Part shown: one piece after another, positions 44,750-56,284 of the stretch
Layout of the letters: every line of letters begins with the position of its first letter
Numbering within the stretch: the stretch's first letter is position 1
NCBI RefSeq assembly: GCF_027943255.1
Contig: NC_072894.1
Coordinates: 53,571,601-53,635,600, forward strand
DNA from: Anastrepha obliqua
Taxonomy: Eukaryota; Arthropoda; Insecta; Diptera; Tephritidae
Direction of reading: 5' to 3'
Length of the DNA stretch: 64,000 nucleotides
Made by a program: the position numbers and the translations under genes
Notes under the pieces: generated by a model
What the model was told of the DNA's origin: nothing
Seen by the model: only the letters and a program-made list of their open reading frames with translations
Databases searched by the model: none

Positions 44750-45543
44750 CTGCGTGTGGAGGTGGTTCAAGAAATAAAGTAAAGGTTTTTTTGTATAGAA
44801 AAGTAAAAGGAGATTTCACACATTTAAAAAATATAAAGTGGTATAAAATTGGAATAGGCAATCGTATTTCTAACAATAAGCGTTGTTTTCTCAATTTCCT
44901 GTCATAAGTTAAATTATTGGTAATTTTAATAACTTTTTTGCTTTATTTGAGTTGTATGGCTATCAAAAATGTTATGTGAATGCTTTTTCTAAATTTAGTT
45001 TTCGTATTATGTTGAACCGGGCTTTTTCTCTCTTAAGTGAAATGTGACAATTTGAAATTTCAAGCAAATATAATATAATTTCTCTCTAGTTTTATTTAAA
45101 CTCGAAGGATGCGACACACTAAAATACCCATCCTTTCAAATGAGAAGTTGGCAAATGGCAGTTTGGCTTCACCTGCTTTGAATTTCTAGTGGCGCTAGAT
45201 AAATTTAAAGTTTGCTTACTGAATTGGTCTTCAGAGGTTAAGAGGTCGGCTGGTGAAATGTTTTTTTAGAACCTGAAGCAGTCTGAGCTTATATAATTAA
45301 TAAATTTTTTAATGATGATATGTAAATCGCAATGTCATAGAAGTTCTACTAGCTTAGAATCATAAGGCTGCTCGAAAATGCCAAATAATCATAGAATTGA
45401 ATTGAATACAAAGAACTGATTTCATTTTTTGCAAAGAAAAGGCGCACCTAGATGTTGTTTTATTGTAAAATGAAGCATCTGCATATTTAGATTCTTTCAA
45501 GTTTTACTATTTTTTATTCAAAATACGGCTCTTAACAATCATG
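44750..45543. other. SCYL2 intron, nothing recognised
   Basis: AT-rich; no repeat or coding signal seen. Confidence 0.45.
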
Positions 45544-45545
45544 TA

Positions 45546-46118
45546 AAGGGTGATCAGATTCAAGGTACTTTTTTCAATAGGAAAGACGTCCTATGGGCTA
45601 GAGGAGGAACCATCGGAGCATATTCCTTCAAAGACGAGGCAGTGAATGGCAAACGCTATCGCACTGATTATAAATGACTTTTTGATGCCGGATATTGAAG
45701 CCCGTGATTATCACAACATTGGGATCGTACAAAATAGCGCAACTTGCCATACAGCCCGTAAAACAATGGATTTACTGCGTCGTCGTTTCGATGAGCAATT
45801 CATCTCTCGTCGCGGAACAGTGGATTAGTCACCAAGATCGTGTGATATCACACTTTGGACTTCTATATTTAGGGTTATGTAGGAAGTCAACATTACTAAA
45901 GTTATTCACGAGGTATCGACCGAAGTCCTCCAACGAGTCGGAAGTCATTCAAAATTGGTGTTTACGGATGTCCGAATTACGTCGCAATTGCGACCAACAT
46001 TTGAAATGAGTTATCTTTAAAAAATAAGTGCCAACAATAATAAAGATTAAGCAATCAATTTGAATTTTCGTTGTTTTATTTCGATTTAAAATCCAAAATC
46101 TCTAAATTGATCACCCTT
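45546..46118 (+). mobile_element. Internally deleted mariner (DD41D-like)
   Basis: 573 bp with inverted ends AAGGGTGATCA/TGATCACCCTT, flanked by TA (45544-45545 and 46119-46120). Inside, transposase remnants read MANAIALIINDFLMPDIEAR, IGIVQNSATCHTARKTMDLL (the second catalytic Asp replaced by Asn), ISRRGTVD and, in another frame, FTRYRPKSSNES. The DNA-binding half is deleted. The minus-strand relic at 30190-30870 is the same family. Confidence 0.85.
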
Positions 46119-46315
46119 TATATGTGAAAAATTACATCATTTAACCACCGCCTACAGACTGCCATACCTGAATTATTCAAGGATTCGCTCACACATTATG
46201 GCATTGTGTTCAGCGAAAAAATTCTCATTAGAAGATATAAACATAAATCAAATCATAAACATTATAATATATACAGTTCAACCTTGGGTACATAGCTAAT
46301 AATCTAGGCGCCCAC

Positions 46316-46469
46316 CTGCACTTGTATTGCTGAGCTTTCGAAAGCAAAGAACAGCATTGGAATAATGTCGGCGGTAACATCCCCAGGTGCCGTCTTCTCA
46401 ATAATGAGATGTAAATTTTCCAGTAAAGTGACAGTAGCCTGGGTGGATTTGGGTGAACGGAAAAGAACT
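46316..46469 (-). CDS. Scyl2: SCYL2 exon, HEAT region
   Basis: 154 bp, acceptor TTTTTACAG, donor GTGGGC. The first base completes a Lys codon with 54735-54880. It reads VLFRSPKSTQATVTLLENLH, LIIEKTAPGDVTADIIPMLF and FAFESSAIQVQ. Human SCYL2 has EPIQILLIFLQKMDLLLTKT and LPMVYRALEAPSIQIQ in the same place. This was the clearest homology of the gene. Confidence 0.94.
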
Positions 46470-47225
46470 CTGTAAAAATACAATGTAAATACATAAATAT
46501 CAATAAACACAAGTACGTAAACACATGAAAATGTACATAAATAGGTATATATTTAAAGAAGCGATTTCGTTGGCTCTTGAGTACGATAAGTGGCATGAGA
46601 AGAATTAAGGATACCCCCTCTACACAGCTTAAGCTAAATATAATACCCAGAAGTGTAAAATTATGGTTGCGATCGATCGTTATGCGTATACTCTTTAGGA
46701 GAGTGAAGAAAATAATATCAATTTATTTCGAAGGAATGCGGGGACCATTTTTATTCATTTTGCAAATTCCCGCTTACAATTAAATGGAATCCCTTCTAAA
46801 ACGAGGCAAATATTTCAAAAGTCTTTTAATTTTCAAATCACCTCAGACTTTGTTCTTACTTTGTCAATCATATATAAGTATGTATATGCACTTTTGCACA
46901 AGGGTATTACAATTTTGTTCAATTACTGGTTGCATGCAAACGCTCAGAATCATGAGAGGAGTCGATTCGGTACAGCCGAATTTATCCCCTTTACTTGTTC
47001 CCTTTTTTGATATTGTGTTTAAAAACAGGTGGTTTGAACGCTGGCCAAGTTTTAGCGAAACCCGCTGATTATTTGGATGCTTGTAAAAATGTATGAAGTG
47101 ACTTGTTCGAATTCTCTTACAACAGCCAATATATTGGGTTGGGGAGTAAGTTCATAGCGTGTTTATATTTTCCTTATTTTACAACGATTTGTTTGCTGTT
47201 TGGCAAAGGGTAAGTATTTTAATTT
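46470..47225. other. SCYL2 intron; possible mariner end near 47136
   Basis: AT-rich. At 47130-47165 the sequence TATTGGGTTGGGGAGTAAGT looks like a mariner-type terminal repeat, with no partner found. The rest shows nothing. Confidence 0.4.
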
Positions 47226-47888
47226 AATTTGAAGGGAGTTTGTAGAATTTTCCAAAGCTTTTTATATCTTTTTCGGCTTCTACTTTTAATTCGTCTTGTG
47301 TACATATCTGAATACATTTTACATACATGTAATTTTATTGAAAACTGTGTGTTGGTTTATGACTGTAAATTTGTATATATGTAAGTATGTATTTTATGGT
47401 TAAAAAGTGTAGGTAAGGGAATTGAACTTGAGTTTGAAATATTTTGCAAACATACTTAACTATTTTTAGCTAATACAAAATTAAAGGTTATCTGTTTTAG
47501 TTTTATTCTTATATTAAAAATTGCAATATTTTATGTATTTATTTATACATTTTCGAGTTCATTACTTTATAGTTATTATATGCTATAGTATATCAATTTT
47601 GAATAATTCCATTTAAATATTTTTGATTTTTTAGCTTATTTATGTATTTTATGCTGATTGAGCTTATTTTTATTATATGTAGGTGTGTTTGGGTGATATA
47701 AGGCTACTGGGCAACCGCACGCCATATACTAACCTCAATGGGGGTGTGGAAACTAAAAATTCCCAATTTTGTTTATAAAATACTCATTCAATGTTTTTTC
47801 CCGTGTGGCATTACTGACGGATGTTATAAAAAATGCACATTTTTCAGCGCTCTCACGAGAAAAAGAGTTTCACATCTAGTCATCTATG
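47226..47888. mobile_element. Non-autonomous DNA transposon (copy 2, left end missing)
   Basis: Matches 2845-3464 of copy 1 with substitutions, e.g. GGGCAACCGCACGCCATATA (47710) against GGGCAACCGCACACTAAATA. The right end is shared to the base (CATCTAGTCATCTATG ending at 47888). The left TIR is not present. It abuts the BEL/Pao gag sequence without any LTR between, so it was inserted in that element or joined by deletion. Confidence 0.78.
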
Positions 47889-49245
47889 CTAAAAAGCTTA
47901 GATGAGGCCGAACTTTCTGCGCGACTTAAACATGCTGAGCATTTGCAGGCAAACTTCGAAAAAGCACGATCAACACTTAAGCTATTGGACCGTAAGGAAT
48001 TTGAGTCTGATGCTGACAAAAATTTCTTCAAGGTGTATATTCAGGTAGAGGCAAAAATTAATCGTTGGCTGAATACAAAACACATGTAAGTCATCTGGCG
48101 CGCACTCTTCAACACTACGACAATTCTCCTGGGACGACATTACGCCGCAGCAGTTACAACGCCGATCCAGGCTATCTGAGCTTAAATTCCAGTTGTTAGT
48201 GGCTCCTATCTCGACTGGCCATCGTTTTTCAGCACGTTTACTTCAGCAATAGATAAAGACGTGGAGATGTCCAAATTAGAAAAAATGCAGTACTTGATCA
48301 CCGGTCTCAGTGATGCAGCTTTAGACACTGTGCGCTCACTCGAGCCCAGTGAAGAGAATTATGACAAAGCTTTAGATTTATTAAAAGTACGTTTTGATAA
48401 TAAATTACTTCATTTCCAAGCACACATAAAGGCAATTTTCGGGGTACAAGGTAAGGCAATGGGCGCATCAGATGGGTTATAAAAATTAAGCGATCAAGTA
48501 AATGAACATCTTCGAGAGCTGCAAACTTTAGCAACTACTATATAATGGCTTAATCATTCACCTCATCACAAGTAAACTGGATCGAGAAATGCACGAGAAA
48601 TGGGAAGAGAATTTATCTGCACACAAATTACCTACATGGATTGATATGTTAACGTTTTTGGAAAAAAGATGCCGCATGATGGAGAATTTGGAAAACGCTA
48701 TGGTCATACAGGCACCTAGGAAACAGGTGAAAAATATTGTATCTCAAGAAAAACCAAAAGCAAGCGTACTTGTTACTGTAGGTGGTGGCAAGCCCACTCC
48801 ACTCTGTATTTTTTGTGATTCCAAAGAGCATTTCATTACTGGTTGCACTTCTTTTTTGAATCTTTCTCCAAATTTGCTTTGTACTTAAATTGCCTACGTA
48901 AGGGCCACACTATCAAGCAATGCAAATCTGGCAATTGCAGGTATTCCCAAGCAAAACATAACACTTTGTTGCATTTAAATGGCAACCAAGATAGCGGACC
49001 AAAACCAATTGTAGCATCGCCTATAACCAATCGCCAGTTAGCCTCGAAAAATATGTCTAATAACTGTGTGCTCTTAGCAACGGCCATTATTTTAGTATAC
49101 ATTAATTCCTTGTCACGCTATTTTAGAATCTGCGTCTCAATTAAATTTCGTTACAACCCGGTTAGCAAATCAACTTTAACTTCGATCTCATCATTCACCA
49201 GTTTCAATTTTCTTCGTTTGCCTTCAGGGGACTTACTCAGTTAGA
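47889..49245 (+). pseudogene. BEL/Pao gag, broken
   Basis: Pieces in several frames: DEAELSARLKHAEHLQANFE (47897), MSKLEKMQYLITGLSDAALD and VRSLEPSEENYDKALDLLKV (48267-48390, the conserved LxxxK-YLxxxLxGxA block of Pao-type Gag), MHEKWEENL and LPTWIDMLTFLEKRCRMMEN (48589-48690), then zinc knuckles CIFCDSKEHFITGC (48809) and CLNCLRKGHTIKQC (about 48885). Frameshifts near 48087, 48480 and 48885 break the gene. Confidence 0.85.
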
Positions 49246-52231
49246 CTACCACCTAAATCCGATCTTGATGCTCTTGGTGAATCGTATTATCTAGATTTAC
49301 GTAGATTCAGGGCGCTAGAAAGAAAACTCCAAAAGGAGGAATCCACAAAATTTTTATATTCGGAATTTATGTAGGAGTATAAGGATCTTGGTCATATGTC
49401 GCTGGCATCATTTCAAGCAGACAAACCAGTTTACTACTTACCGCATCACTGCGTTAAAAAGCAAGACAGTACCACTACAAAACTGCGTGTGGTTTTTGAT
49501 GGGTCTGCTAAAACTATTGCAGGGTATTCGGTAAACGATTTGTTGCTACCAGGGCCAATCAATCAGCCAAAACTTTTCAACATCTTGCTGCGCTTCAGAC
49601 ATTTTAAAGTTGCACTATGTGGCGACATATGTAAAATGTACCGCTGCGTTAAAATGAATAGCCCTGATGACCAGTTGCAGTGCATTCTTTGGCGCGACGA
49701 CCCATCAGAGCAAACCAAGACATACAAGTTAAACACGGTCACATATGGAACGAGACCTGCTGCTTTCCTAGCTATTCGAGCTATGCATCAACTTACATTT
49801 GATGAGGAGGAATCATTTTCAGTCGGCGCTAAAATCATTCGAAGAGATTTATAAGTGGATGATTTGATATCAGGTTGTGATTCCATCGAGGAGGTCATAC
49901 TAATGAAGCAAGAGATCAGACAGCTACTCCTACAAGGAGGTTTTCCAATTCGAAAATGGTGTTCTAATGAAGTTGATGTTTTGAAAAATGAAGACGAAAG
50001 TAATTGCGAAAAATTCATAAAATATTATGATCGTATCGATGTGACAAAGGCCCTTGATCTTGTATGGGAATGTATCTCAGACAACCTTCTTTTCAGTTTC
50101 ACAACAAATTTGAATTCGCAGAAAATTACAAAGCGATCTATTCTTTCAGTCATAGCGCGGTTCTACGATCCACTTGGCTTAATATCCCCAGTTATCACAA
50201 AGTTGAAGATCTTCATGCAAGCCTTATGGAAGGAAAAACTGGTTTGGGATGGAAGCGTGCCGCAATCGCTACAGTCCATTTGGATGGACTTGTGTGGTCA
50301 ATTTTCATTCTTTAGAAATCTTCATTTTCCACGGTACGTGTTTGCACTGAAAGTCCGCGTTCAAAATCATGCCTTTTGTGAAGCCAGTTTACCCGCTTAT
50401 GGTGCTTGTGCTTATGCATGCGTTGAAAAGCACGGCGTCAACAAAATACATCTTCTATGTTCCAAGTACAGAGTTACACCTTTGAAGTCGATCACGGTTC
50501 CGAAACTCGACTTTTCTGCTGCGTTGCTGTTAGTGGAATCGGTTTCAAATATTTTCGAAAATAGCCAACTTTCATATGAGTGCCATTCTTGGTCGGATTC
50601 AATGATTGCATTGTCGTGGCTACGATCTGCTCCCAGTAATTTTAATATATTCGTATCAAATCGCGTGGCTTAAATGCAATCGCTTACATCAAGCATGACC
50701 TGGCATCACATTCCCACCGAACTGAATCCTGCGGATATTCTTTCGTGCGGCTGCACTCCAAACGAACTATTAAATAACACCCTTTGGGCTAATGGGCCTT
50801 CATTCCTCCATTTTGATTCAGCGCATTGCTTGGCCAATGGATTGGATTTATTATCTAATCTTCCAGAAAGACGGCGCCATGTTTTAATTGCTGCAACTCA
50901 AATCGACTTACAACAAAATCAACTTACGGTTGCAAGTTCCAAAATTCATTCAGCAAGTTACATCGTGTGTTTGCATACGTTTACAAATTTTGACACATTA
51001 AATCAAAACAAACTTTACCATCAGCTGGATCACTCACAGTCGACGACATTAAGGGTGGTACACTGCTGCTGATCAGACATATCCATGATCATCAGAATAC
51101 AAAGTACTGAAAGAAAATAAACAGTTGCCTTCCTGCAATCATCGCCTTTCACTCAATCCATTTATCAGCAGTTTTGGCCTATTGATGGCCGCAAAACAGT
51201 TTAAGAAATCATTAATAAATGCTTGAGGTGATTCCGCCTTAAGCCGAGGGTAGTGCAACAAATTGCAGGCCAACTTCCAACAGGCCGTGTGCGACCATTT
51301 AGACCTTTTAATACAACTGGTGTTGACTATTGTGGACCACTCCGATACAAATGTGAGGTGCGCAACCGGCCACCCGTGAAATGCATCTTTGTTTGTTTTT
51401 CAACGAAAGCGTGTCATCTTGAACTTGTTCAAGATTTATCGACGTCATCGTTCATTGCTGCACTCAAACGATTTATCAGCATTAGAGGCAAACCAAGCAC
51501 TATTTGGTCTGATAACGCTACAAATTTGGTGGGGCGAAAAATGAATTAGAAGAGCTGCGAAGACTATTCGCCGATCAAAATCACAATAGAGCAGTAGCTG
51601 AAATTTGCATTGAAAATCAAATAGACTGAAAATTTATTCTCCCCGCTCGCCCCATTTTGGCGGCTTATGGAAAGCTGCGGTCAAGTACGCAAAACTTCAT
51701 TTCTATCGCACCGTTGGCGTCTCTATTTTAACTTTAGATGAGCTTCGCACTTTAATTTGTGTGATTTCAGCTATTTTAAACTCTCGTCCCCTTTGTCCAA
51801 TTACAGAAAATCCAAACGATCTTGACGTGCTTACACCAACGCACTTTTTCATTGGTGGGTCATTTACAACCATAGAAGAACCAATTGAAACGCATCTAAA
51901 TATGAACCGTCTAAGCCGGTGGCAGCGAATTTGTCAGATGTAGCAAATCTTTTGGCAAAGGTGGAGCACTGCCTATCTATCCTTACTGCAAGAGAGGTGT
52001 AAGTGGCGAACCTCTATGGCAAACATACAACAAGGTGCTATGGTGCTTTTAAAGCACGACAACCAACCGCCTTTAAAATGGAGTCTGGGTCGAGTTGAAC
52101 ACACCTTCAGTGGCGCTGACGGATATGTTAGAGCAGCAATCATTAAAACAGCACTTCCGGTTGAAACAGATTTGGTTGAAAGCCTACGCCTTCCAACGAG
52201 GGGAGTATGTATGCAGCAGGAATCTGCATAA
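49246..52231 (+). pseudogene. BEL/Pao pol (RT, RNase H, integrase), broken
   Basis: RT: VYYLPHHCVKKQDSTTTKLR and VVFDGSAKT (49430-49515), LLPGPINQPKLFNILLRFR, GDICKMYRCV, YGTRPAAFLA, then RDL-stop-VDDLISG, so the Tyr codon of the catalytic YVDD box is TAA (49852-49854). RNase H-like and connection parts follow (ARFYDPLGLISPV, VPKLDFSAALLL, SWSDSMIALSWL), with a stop at 50671. Integrase has TGVDYCGPL (first Asp) and WSDNATNLVG (second Asp), then frameshifts; the C-terminal part has HFFIGGSF, LSRWQRI and LKWSLGRV. No protease was recognised. Confidence 0.87.
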
Positions 52232-53372
52232 ACTCCATTTATTTTAATTCAAACATAAAGAATTGATTTTCATAGTTTATCTTTATAGAAAATACCTTTT
52301 GTTATTCCTACAGGCATTCTTTATAAAATACTGTAATCATATTTATTTTTCTATCTGCCTTCAGCATACTGTATTTTTCGTTAAGCTAACGGTGCCTGCT
52401 TTGCAGATTCGATGCTATAAGAAAAAATAATTCATAGGATTATGAAAAAACTTAATTCCTCATAACAAAGGGTGTAAGCGTATTTTAGGGATGTCGGAAA
52501 GCCATCGATGCATCGAAAATATCGATGTTTTGCTTCAGTGCTTAAATAGTTTCTGAATGTTATGAGTTTGTCTGAAAACAAAAATTAACCGTTAGTCCAA
52601 ATTACATTTTTTTTTTAAATTTTGCTTAAAAATTACCATTTCGTGAGACGTGGGTGGCCATTGGCCATTTTAATTGCCGTACTTCCTTGAACAAAGAGAG
52701 ATACATACATGAATAAATCGGCTCTTCTCATCGTTCTGAACATTTTGATATAAACATATGTATGTATTATATCTATCTCGATTGATTTACGTTATTAGGT
52801 ACAACTGTTGACTGACCAAATGTAACTAAGTAATAAAAATAATGTTAATATTAATATACCGAATATTAAACAACTCTAAAACTTCAGCTGATAATACACC
52901 AAAGCACGAAGAAAAAGTCAAAAGATCAGAGCTATTTACAGTAGGCGATATCTTTCGCGGTTTGTTCAACGGGTGAAAAATTTATAATTTTTTTGCCTAA
53001 CCTCTACAGTCTCCTTGGAGAGCGCTTCTATATGGAGACCTTAAAGCATTATCAATAATTTCAAATCCATAATACATCTTTCTTTCCATAAGTGCTACTT
53101 TGGTCGGAGTCTAATCCAAAGTAATTCACCAAGCACAAATGCGGAAGCCTCTGAAGAAATCTCGTATTTTTCCGCTTTTCTGATTTACAATTTTCTTGTT
53201 GCAAACCATTCATGCAAATATTGCACAATTATCTGAATATAAGTGTCAAATAATTTGCTTAACTTAAAATAAAAAAAAATACCAGTCTAACGGTTAGACG
53301 GGATAGAAGTGAAACCTTCCGTAAGACAAACTGAGAGAGAATGAGACGAAAGCAGCATTAGGGGCGGGATAA
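52232..53372. other. Possible 3' end of BEL/Pao element, otherwise nothing
   Basis: AT-rich. CATCGATGCATCGAAAATAT (52503 on) is a local CG/AT palindromic motif just after a possible LTR start at 52494. No gene or other repeat could be supported. Confidence 0.4.
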
Positions 53373-53786
53373 TTATAGGTTCATTATAACATCCTCAATG
53401 TTTTCAATTTCAACAAATGATACGAGTGGCTTATGATAGCTAAAATATGATACAAATGCTTTGGTTTCGATGTTGTCAACATATCTTTGAAATACCGCGT
53501 CAATTGTTGTTTTTGATCGTGTTGTCGATTCAGTGCGATTGTTACACATTTTTAAATTGAATGTTGTATTAAGAAAGTCAATTAAAGGAACCGCTGTGTC
53601 CAATGCAAAATTTACGTTAAAATCGCCACTTAAAATCATTGGAACTTTATCGTAATCTTTTCTAAATATCCGCGATACTTCTGGTGTATACTTTATTAAA
53701 TTTTCGTGAATGAATTCCGTGATGCTATTTATTGATTTTTTTTTCTGTCGATATTCACGACACTTTTCTGCATTGTTTTTCGGCAT
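53373..53786 (-). pseudogene. Small ORF with basic N-terminus and endonuclease-like motif
   Basis: An intact 137-codon frame starting with ATG. The N-terminus is a short basic motif (MPKNNAEKCREYRQKKK) seen in insect transposon-borne proteins. The rest resembles the end of an exonuclease/endonuclease/phosphatase domain: PMILSGDFNVNFA (the GDFN catalytic motif), TIDAVFQRYVD and SYHKPLVSF. Such modules occur in Helitron-related and other insect mobile genes; the helicase or Rep part is absent. It looks like an internal-deletion fusion of the start and end of a longer protein. Function is unknown, and it is probably not a host gene. Confidence 0.6.
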
Positions 53787-53856
53787 AATTGCGGTAAATA
53801 TTTAAAAATTAAAATATTTACGAATATAAAAATACACACGCGGTTGCTATTATGAG

Positions 53857-53992
53857 CGTCCCCAGCAAAACCTGCGTGACCGAAACTCTAACACAATTAC
53901 ATTTTTTTGAATGTTACAAACACATATGCACGCAGGTTTTGCTGGGGTGTGACCGAAACTCTAACACAATTACACATATGCACTCGTATTTG
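53857..53992. repeat. Hairpin with flanking direct repeat
   Basis: CCCCAGCAAAACCTGCGTG (53859) and its reverse complement CACGCAGGTTTTGCTGGGG (about 53929-53947) are perfect inverted repeats around some 50 bp. A direct repeat TGACCGAAACTCTAACACAA follows each arm. It may be the end of a mobile element such as that carrying the ORF at 53373. Confidence 0.75.
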
Positions 53993-54101
53993 TTTGAAAA
54001 TCGACTTTTTTTAGGTTCTCCGTCACCTTTGGAAAATGTGTAAACAGTAAGCAAACTTGATTCAAATATTTTCCCTCATTTTTGCATCAGTAAAATTAAA
54101 C

Positions 54102-54300
54102 AAACGCCGTAGCCGAATGGGTTGGTGCGTGACTACTATTCAGAATTCACAGAGAGAACGTCAGTTCGAATCTCGGTGAAAACACCAAAATTAAGGAAAA
54201 CTATTTTTCTAGTAGCGCTCACCCCTCAGCAGGCAATGGCAAAACACCGAGTGTATTTCTGCCATGAAAAAAAGCTCCTCATAAACATATCATAAAATAA
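54102..54300 (+). mobile_element. tRNA-derived SINE, shortened
   Basis: Starts with GCCGTAGCCGAATGGGTTGG (box A) and has AGTTCGAATCTCGG (box B), then GTGTATTTCTGCCATGAAAA. It lacks the 3' part with GGAACAACATCAAG and has an AATAAAAT-rich end instead of the TA tail. Confidence 0.8.
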
Positions 54301-54319
54301 AATAAAATATCTGTTTAAA

Positions 54320-54650
54320 AAAATTTTTTTCTTGTGATTCGAACCAACGATTTTGGATCGGAAGCTCACATTGCTAGTCGCTCGGCTACCGCGCCATGCT
54401 GTCGGCGCTGGCCTAAAAGTTATTTAGTTCGTCGCTACGTTTATATCAACATATAATATAACGCTTCGTAACTAAATAACTTTTAGGCCAGCACATACAG
54501 CATGACGCGGTAGCCGAGCGACTAGCAATGTGAGCTTGCGATCCAAAATCCTTGGTTCGAATCACAAGAAAAAATAAAAGTTATTTTTATTTAGTTCGTC
54601 GCTACGTTTATATCAACATATAATATAACGCTTCGTAGCCAAGTTGGTCG
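54320..54650. mobile_element. Head-to-head pair of tRNA-like SINE copies
   Basis: The plus-strand unit (54505-54580) reads GCGGTAGCCGAGCGACTAGC, then GGTTCGAATCACAAG, i.e. box A and box B of a tRNA-derived sequence. The same unit lies in reverse at 54335-54405. Together they form a long palindrome centred near 54447. A 50-bp segment (TTTAGTTCGTCGCTACGTTT onward) is repeated directly at about 54424 and 54597. It differs from the other SINE family. I do not think it is a functional tRNA gene, because no acceptor stem closes. Confidence 0.72.
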
Positions 54651-54734
54651 CTTTTTTCGTTTCACTTTTTCCCAAATCACTCCCAACGATTCTAAAGAAG
54701 TTTTCACTTCAAAAATAAAATTGTTTCTACTCAC

Positions 54735-54880
54735 TTCATTGTCGGCGCCATAATCGACTCGTATTCACTTGGCGATGCCTCTTGTATGAGTGTAATGGTC
54801 GGTTGTAGGACAGCCGCCAGCACTTCACCGTTGCTAATTTCGGCCTGCAAGATTGGCCACACATTTTGCCACCACAATTT
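54735..54880 (-). CDS. Scyl2: SCYL2 exon, HEAT region
   Basis: 146 bp, acceptor TTTTAATTTCAG, donor GTGAGT. Enters in phase 0 and leaves with two bases. It reads KLWWQNVWPILQAEISNGEV, then LAAVLQPTITLIQEASPSEY and ESIMAPTM, which aligns with human SCYL2 RILPCLTSEFVNPDMVPFVL and LIAEECTKEEYVKLILP. This is the start of the HEAT solenoid after the kinase-like domain. Confidence 0.93.
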
Positions 54881-55421
54881 CTGAAATTAAAACTCTAAGC
54901 GTTAGCTACATCTACCGCTTAGTAGATTCTCTTAGTTATAAATATTTTGTGTTTATTTTCTGGAACATATTTTTTGTTTGCATCTGTATACGCTATCTAA
55001 AATTTGCTAGCCATAAAATGCCAACCAACGCCAGCTATAAAAAAGTGTATGAGAGTAGCTAGGAATAGTCATCTTGTGGCTGCAGGTACTTTTATGTGCC
55101 ATGCAATTGGTGTCTCATAAACGTGTCGCAATTTTATTTTGCCATTCAAAGAACAGCTCACTCGGTCAACCATTAGGGTTTAATTACCCTCAACTTCACG
55201 GAAAACAAGATACATATAATATTTTAGCAATGTCAGTTTAATAGTGGTTCCTTTAACTTTTACGGTCGCTACACCTGTTGCAATAATGATTTGTTTTTTA
55301 AAGTGAGTTTTTCACTTCTGCTGGCTAGGTTCTTTGGTATTTCATATACAAGCGCGTTTAGTATTCCATACCTTTTAACCAAAGTGGCGCCCAAAGCATA
55401 CACACACTTATTATATAATAT

Positions 55422-56103
55422 AGTACGTTCACATATGCATTAATCACCTACAAATCCACTAAATTAATCTACCCTTTCACATATGGCAGATTACCTGCAA
55501 AATTGACAATCAGCTGTCAATACTGCTTTGAGAGGTTTTTCTTCATAGAAATTTTTTTGGTTGAATATTTCAGTGTTTTGGTTTCTTTAATTATTATTAA
55601 CGATATGAAGAAAATACAAGGAGAAAGAATAGCTAATTTAATTGCGCAATTAATTGGCTGCTAATAATAAACAGTTGGCGACGTTTACTGAGGTTGCAAA
55701 AAATTATGGCAGCAATGCGCATAGGAAATTCTATATTACATTTTATAATAAGTAAAAGGAGGACAAAACGTTTATGGGCACACGCTTTTCTCTGTAAACT
55801 GAATCCCTAATTAATAATATTTAATACAAATTTTATTACAATTCTGCTTACAGACCTGTTTTCTTTGCCGGCATCCATTTCATTTTGTTTTTGTTTTGAT
55901 GTTTCTCCTTACATTCGAAATAATAATTATCGATAACACAGAAAACAGGTTGTATGTCGAAAAGTATCGTTATTATCTAGGATTATTTTTTAATCTCAGA
56001 TTTTGGGAGAGAAATTTTGTATGGGAAATCGCGCTTTTTAATTAAGGATTTTGAGTTAAGCGCGAAAAAGTAGATCTTCTACTTATATGTGAACGTATTA
56101 TTA
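55422..56103. mobile_element. Possible MITE with ACGTTCACATAT ends
   Basis: TAGTACGTTCACATATGC near 55422 is mirrored by TATATGTGAACGTATTA near 56086, in a background of otherwise unique AT-rich sequence. Internal short palindromes occur (AAGTAGATCTTCTACTT). Target duplication is not resolved. A second copy lies at 61759-62440 only because of the tandem duplication. Confidence 0.45.
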
Positions 56104-56169
56104 CATAATACACTTGTATATATGTACATATACATAATAAATAATACAAGTTCTGCATAAGCTATTTAC

Positions 56170-56284
56170 CCTCGGTATCAGCGGCATCGCTTCCATTAGT
56201 GTATTTTTGTAAAAATGCGATTTTTGCGACTTATCATTCATGTTTACCACATCTAAGAACTTGAGTGCATTTACAGCGGGATCT
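56170..56284 (-). CDS. Scyl2: SCYL2 exon, between pseudokinase and HEAT region (copy 1)
   Basis: 115 bp, acceptor TATACTTTTAG, donor GTAAAT. One base completes the preceding codon, then DPAVNALKFLDVVNMNDKSQ and KSHFYKNTLMEAMPLIPR, ending in phase 0 before 54735-54880. Human SCYL2 has DDVGAVTLQYFDTLFQRDNL and QKSQFFKGLPKVLPKLPKR here. An identical copy is at 62507-62621. SCYL2 is a catalytically weak kinase-like protein linked to clathrin-coated vesicle traffic; its kinase-like part would be encoded upstream of this exon, outside the window. Confidence 0.92.

Larger units (their letters stand above)
47889..52470 (+). mobile_element. BEL/Pao retrotransposon, decayed and 5' truncated
   Basis: Gag and pol of a BEL/Pao element run from 47889 to 52231. 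The 5' LTR, leader and Gag start are missing; similarity starts exactly where the DNA transposon ends. A 3' LTR is not certain, though a TGT-starting stretch near 52494 could be its beginning. It lies in the SCYL2 intron between 54735 and 46469, opposite to the gene. Confidence 0.82.

Noticed and set aside
47136..47165. Mariner-like terminal repeat
   Set aside because: No partner repeat and no transposase next to it, so it was not listed as an element.
54505..54580. Possible functional tRNA gene
   Set aside because: Box A and B are present but I could not close an acceptor stem, and an inverted copy lies next to it, so a tRNA-derived SINE is more likely.
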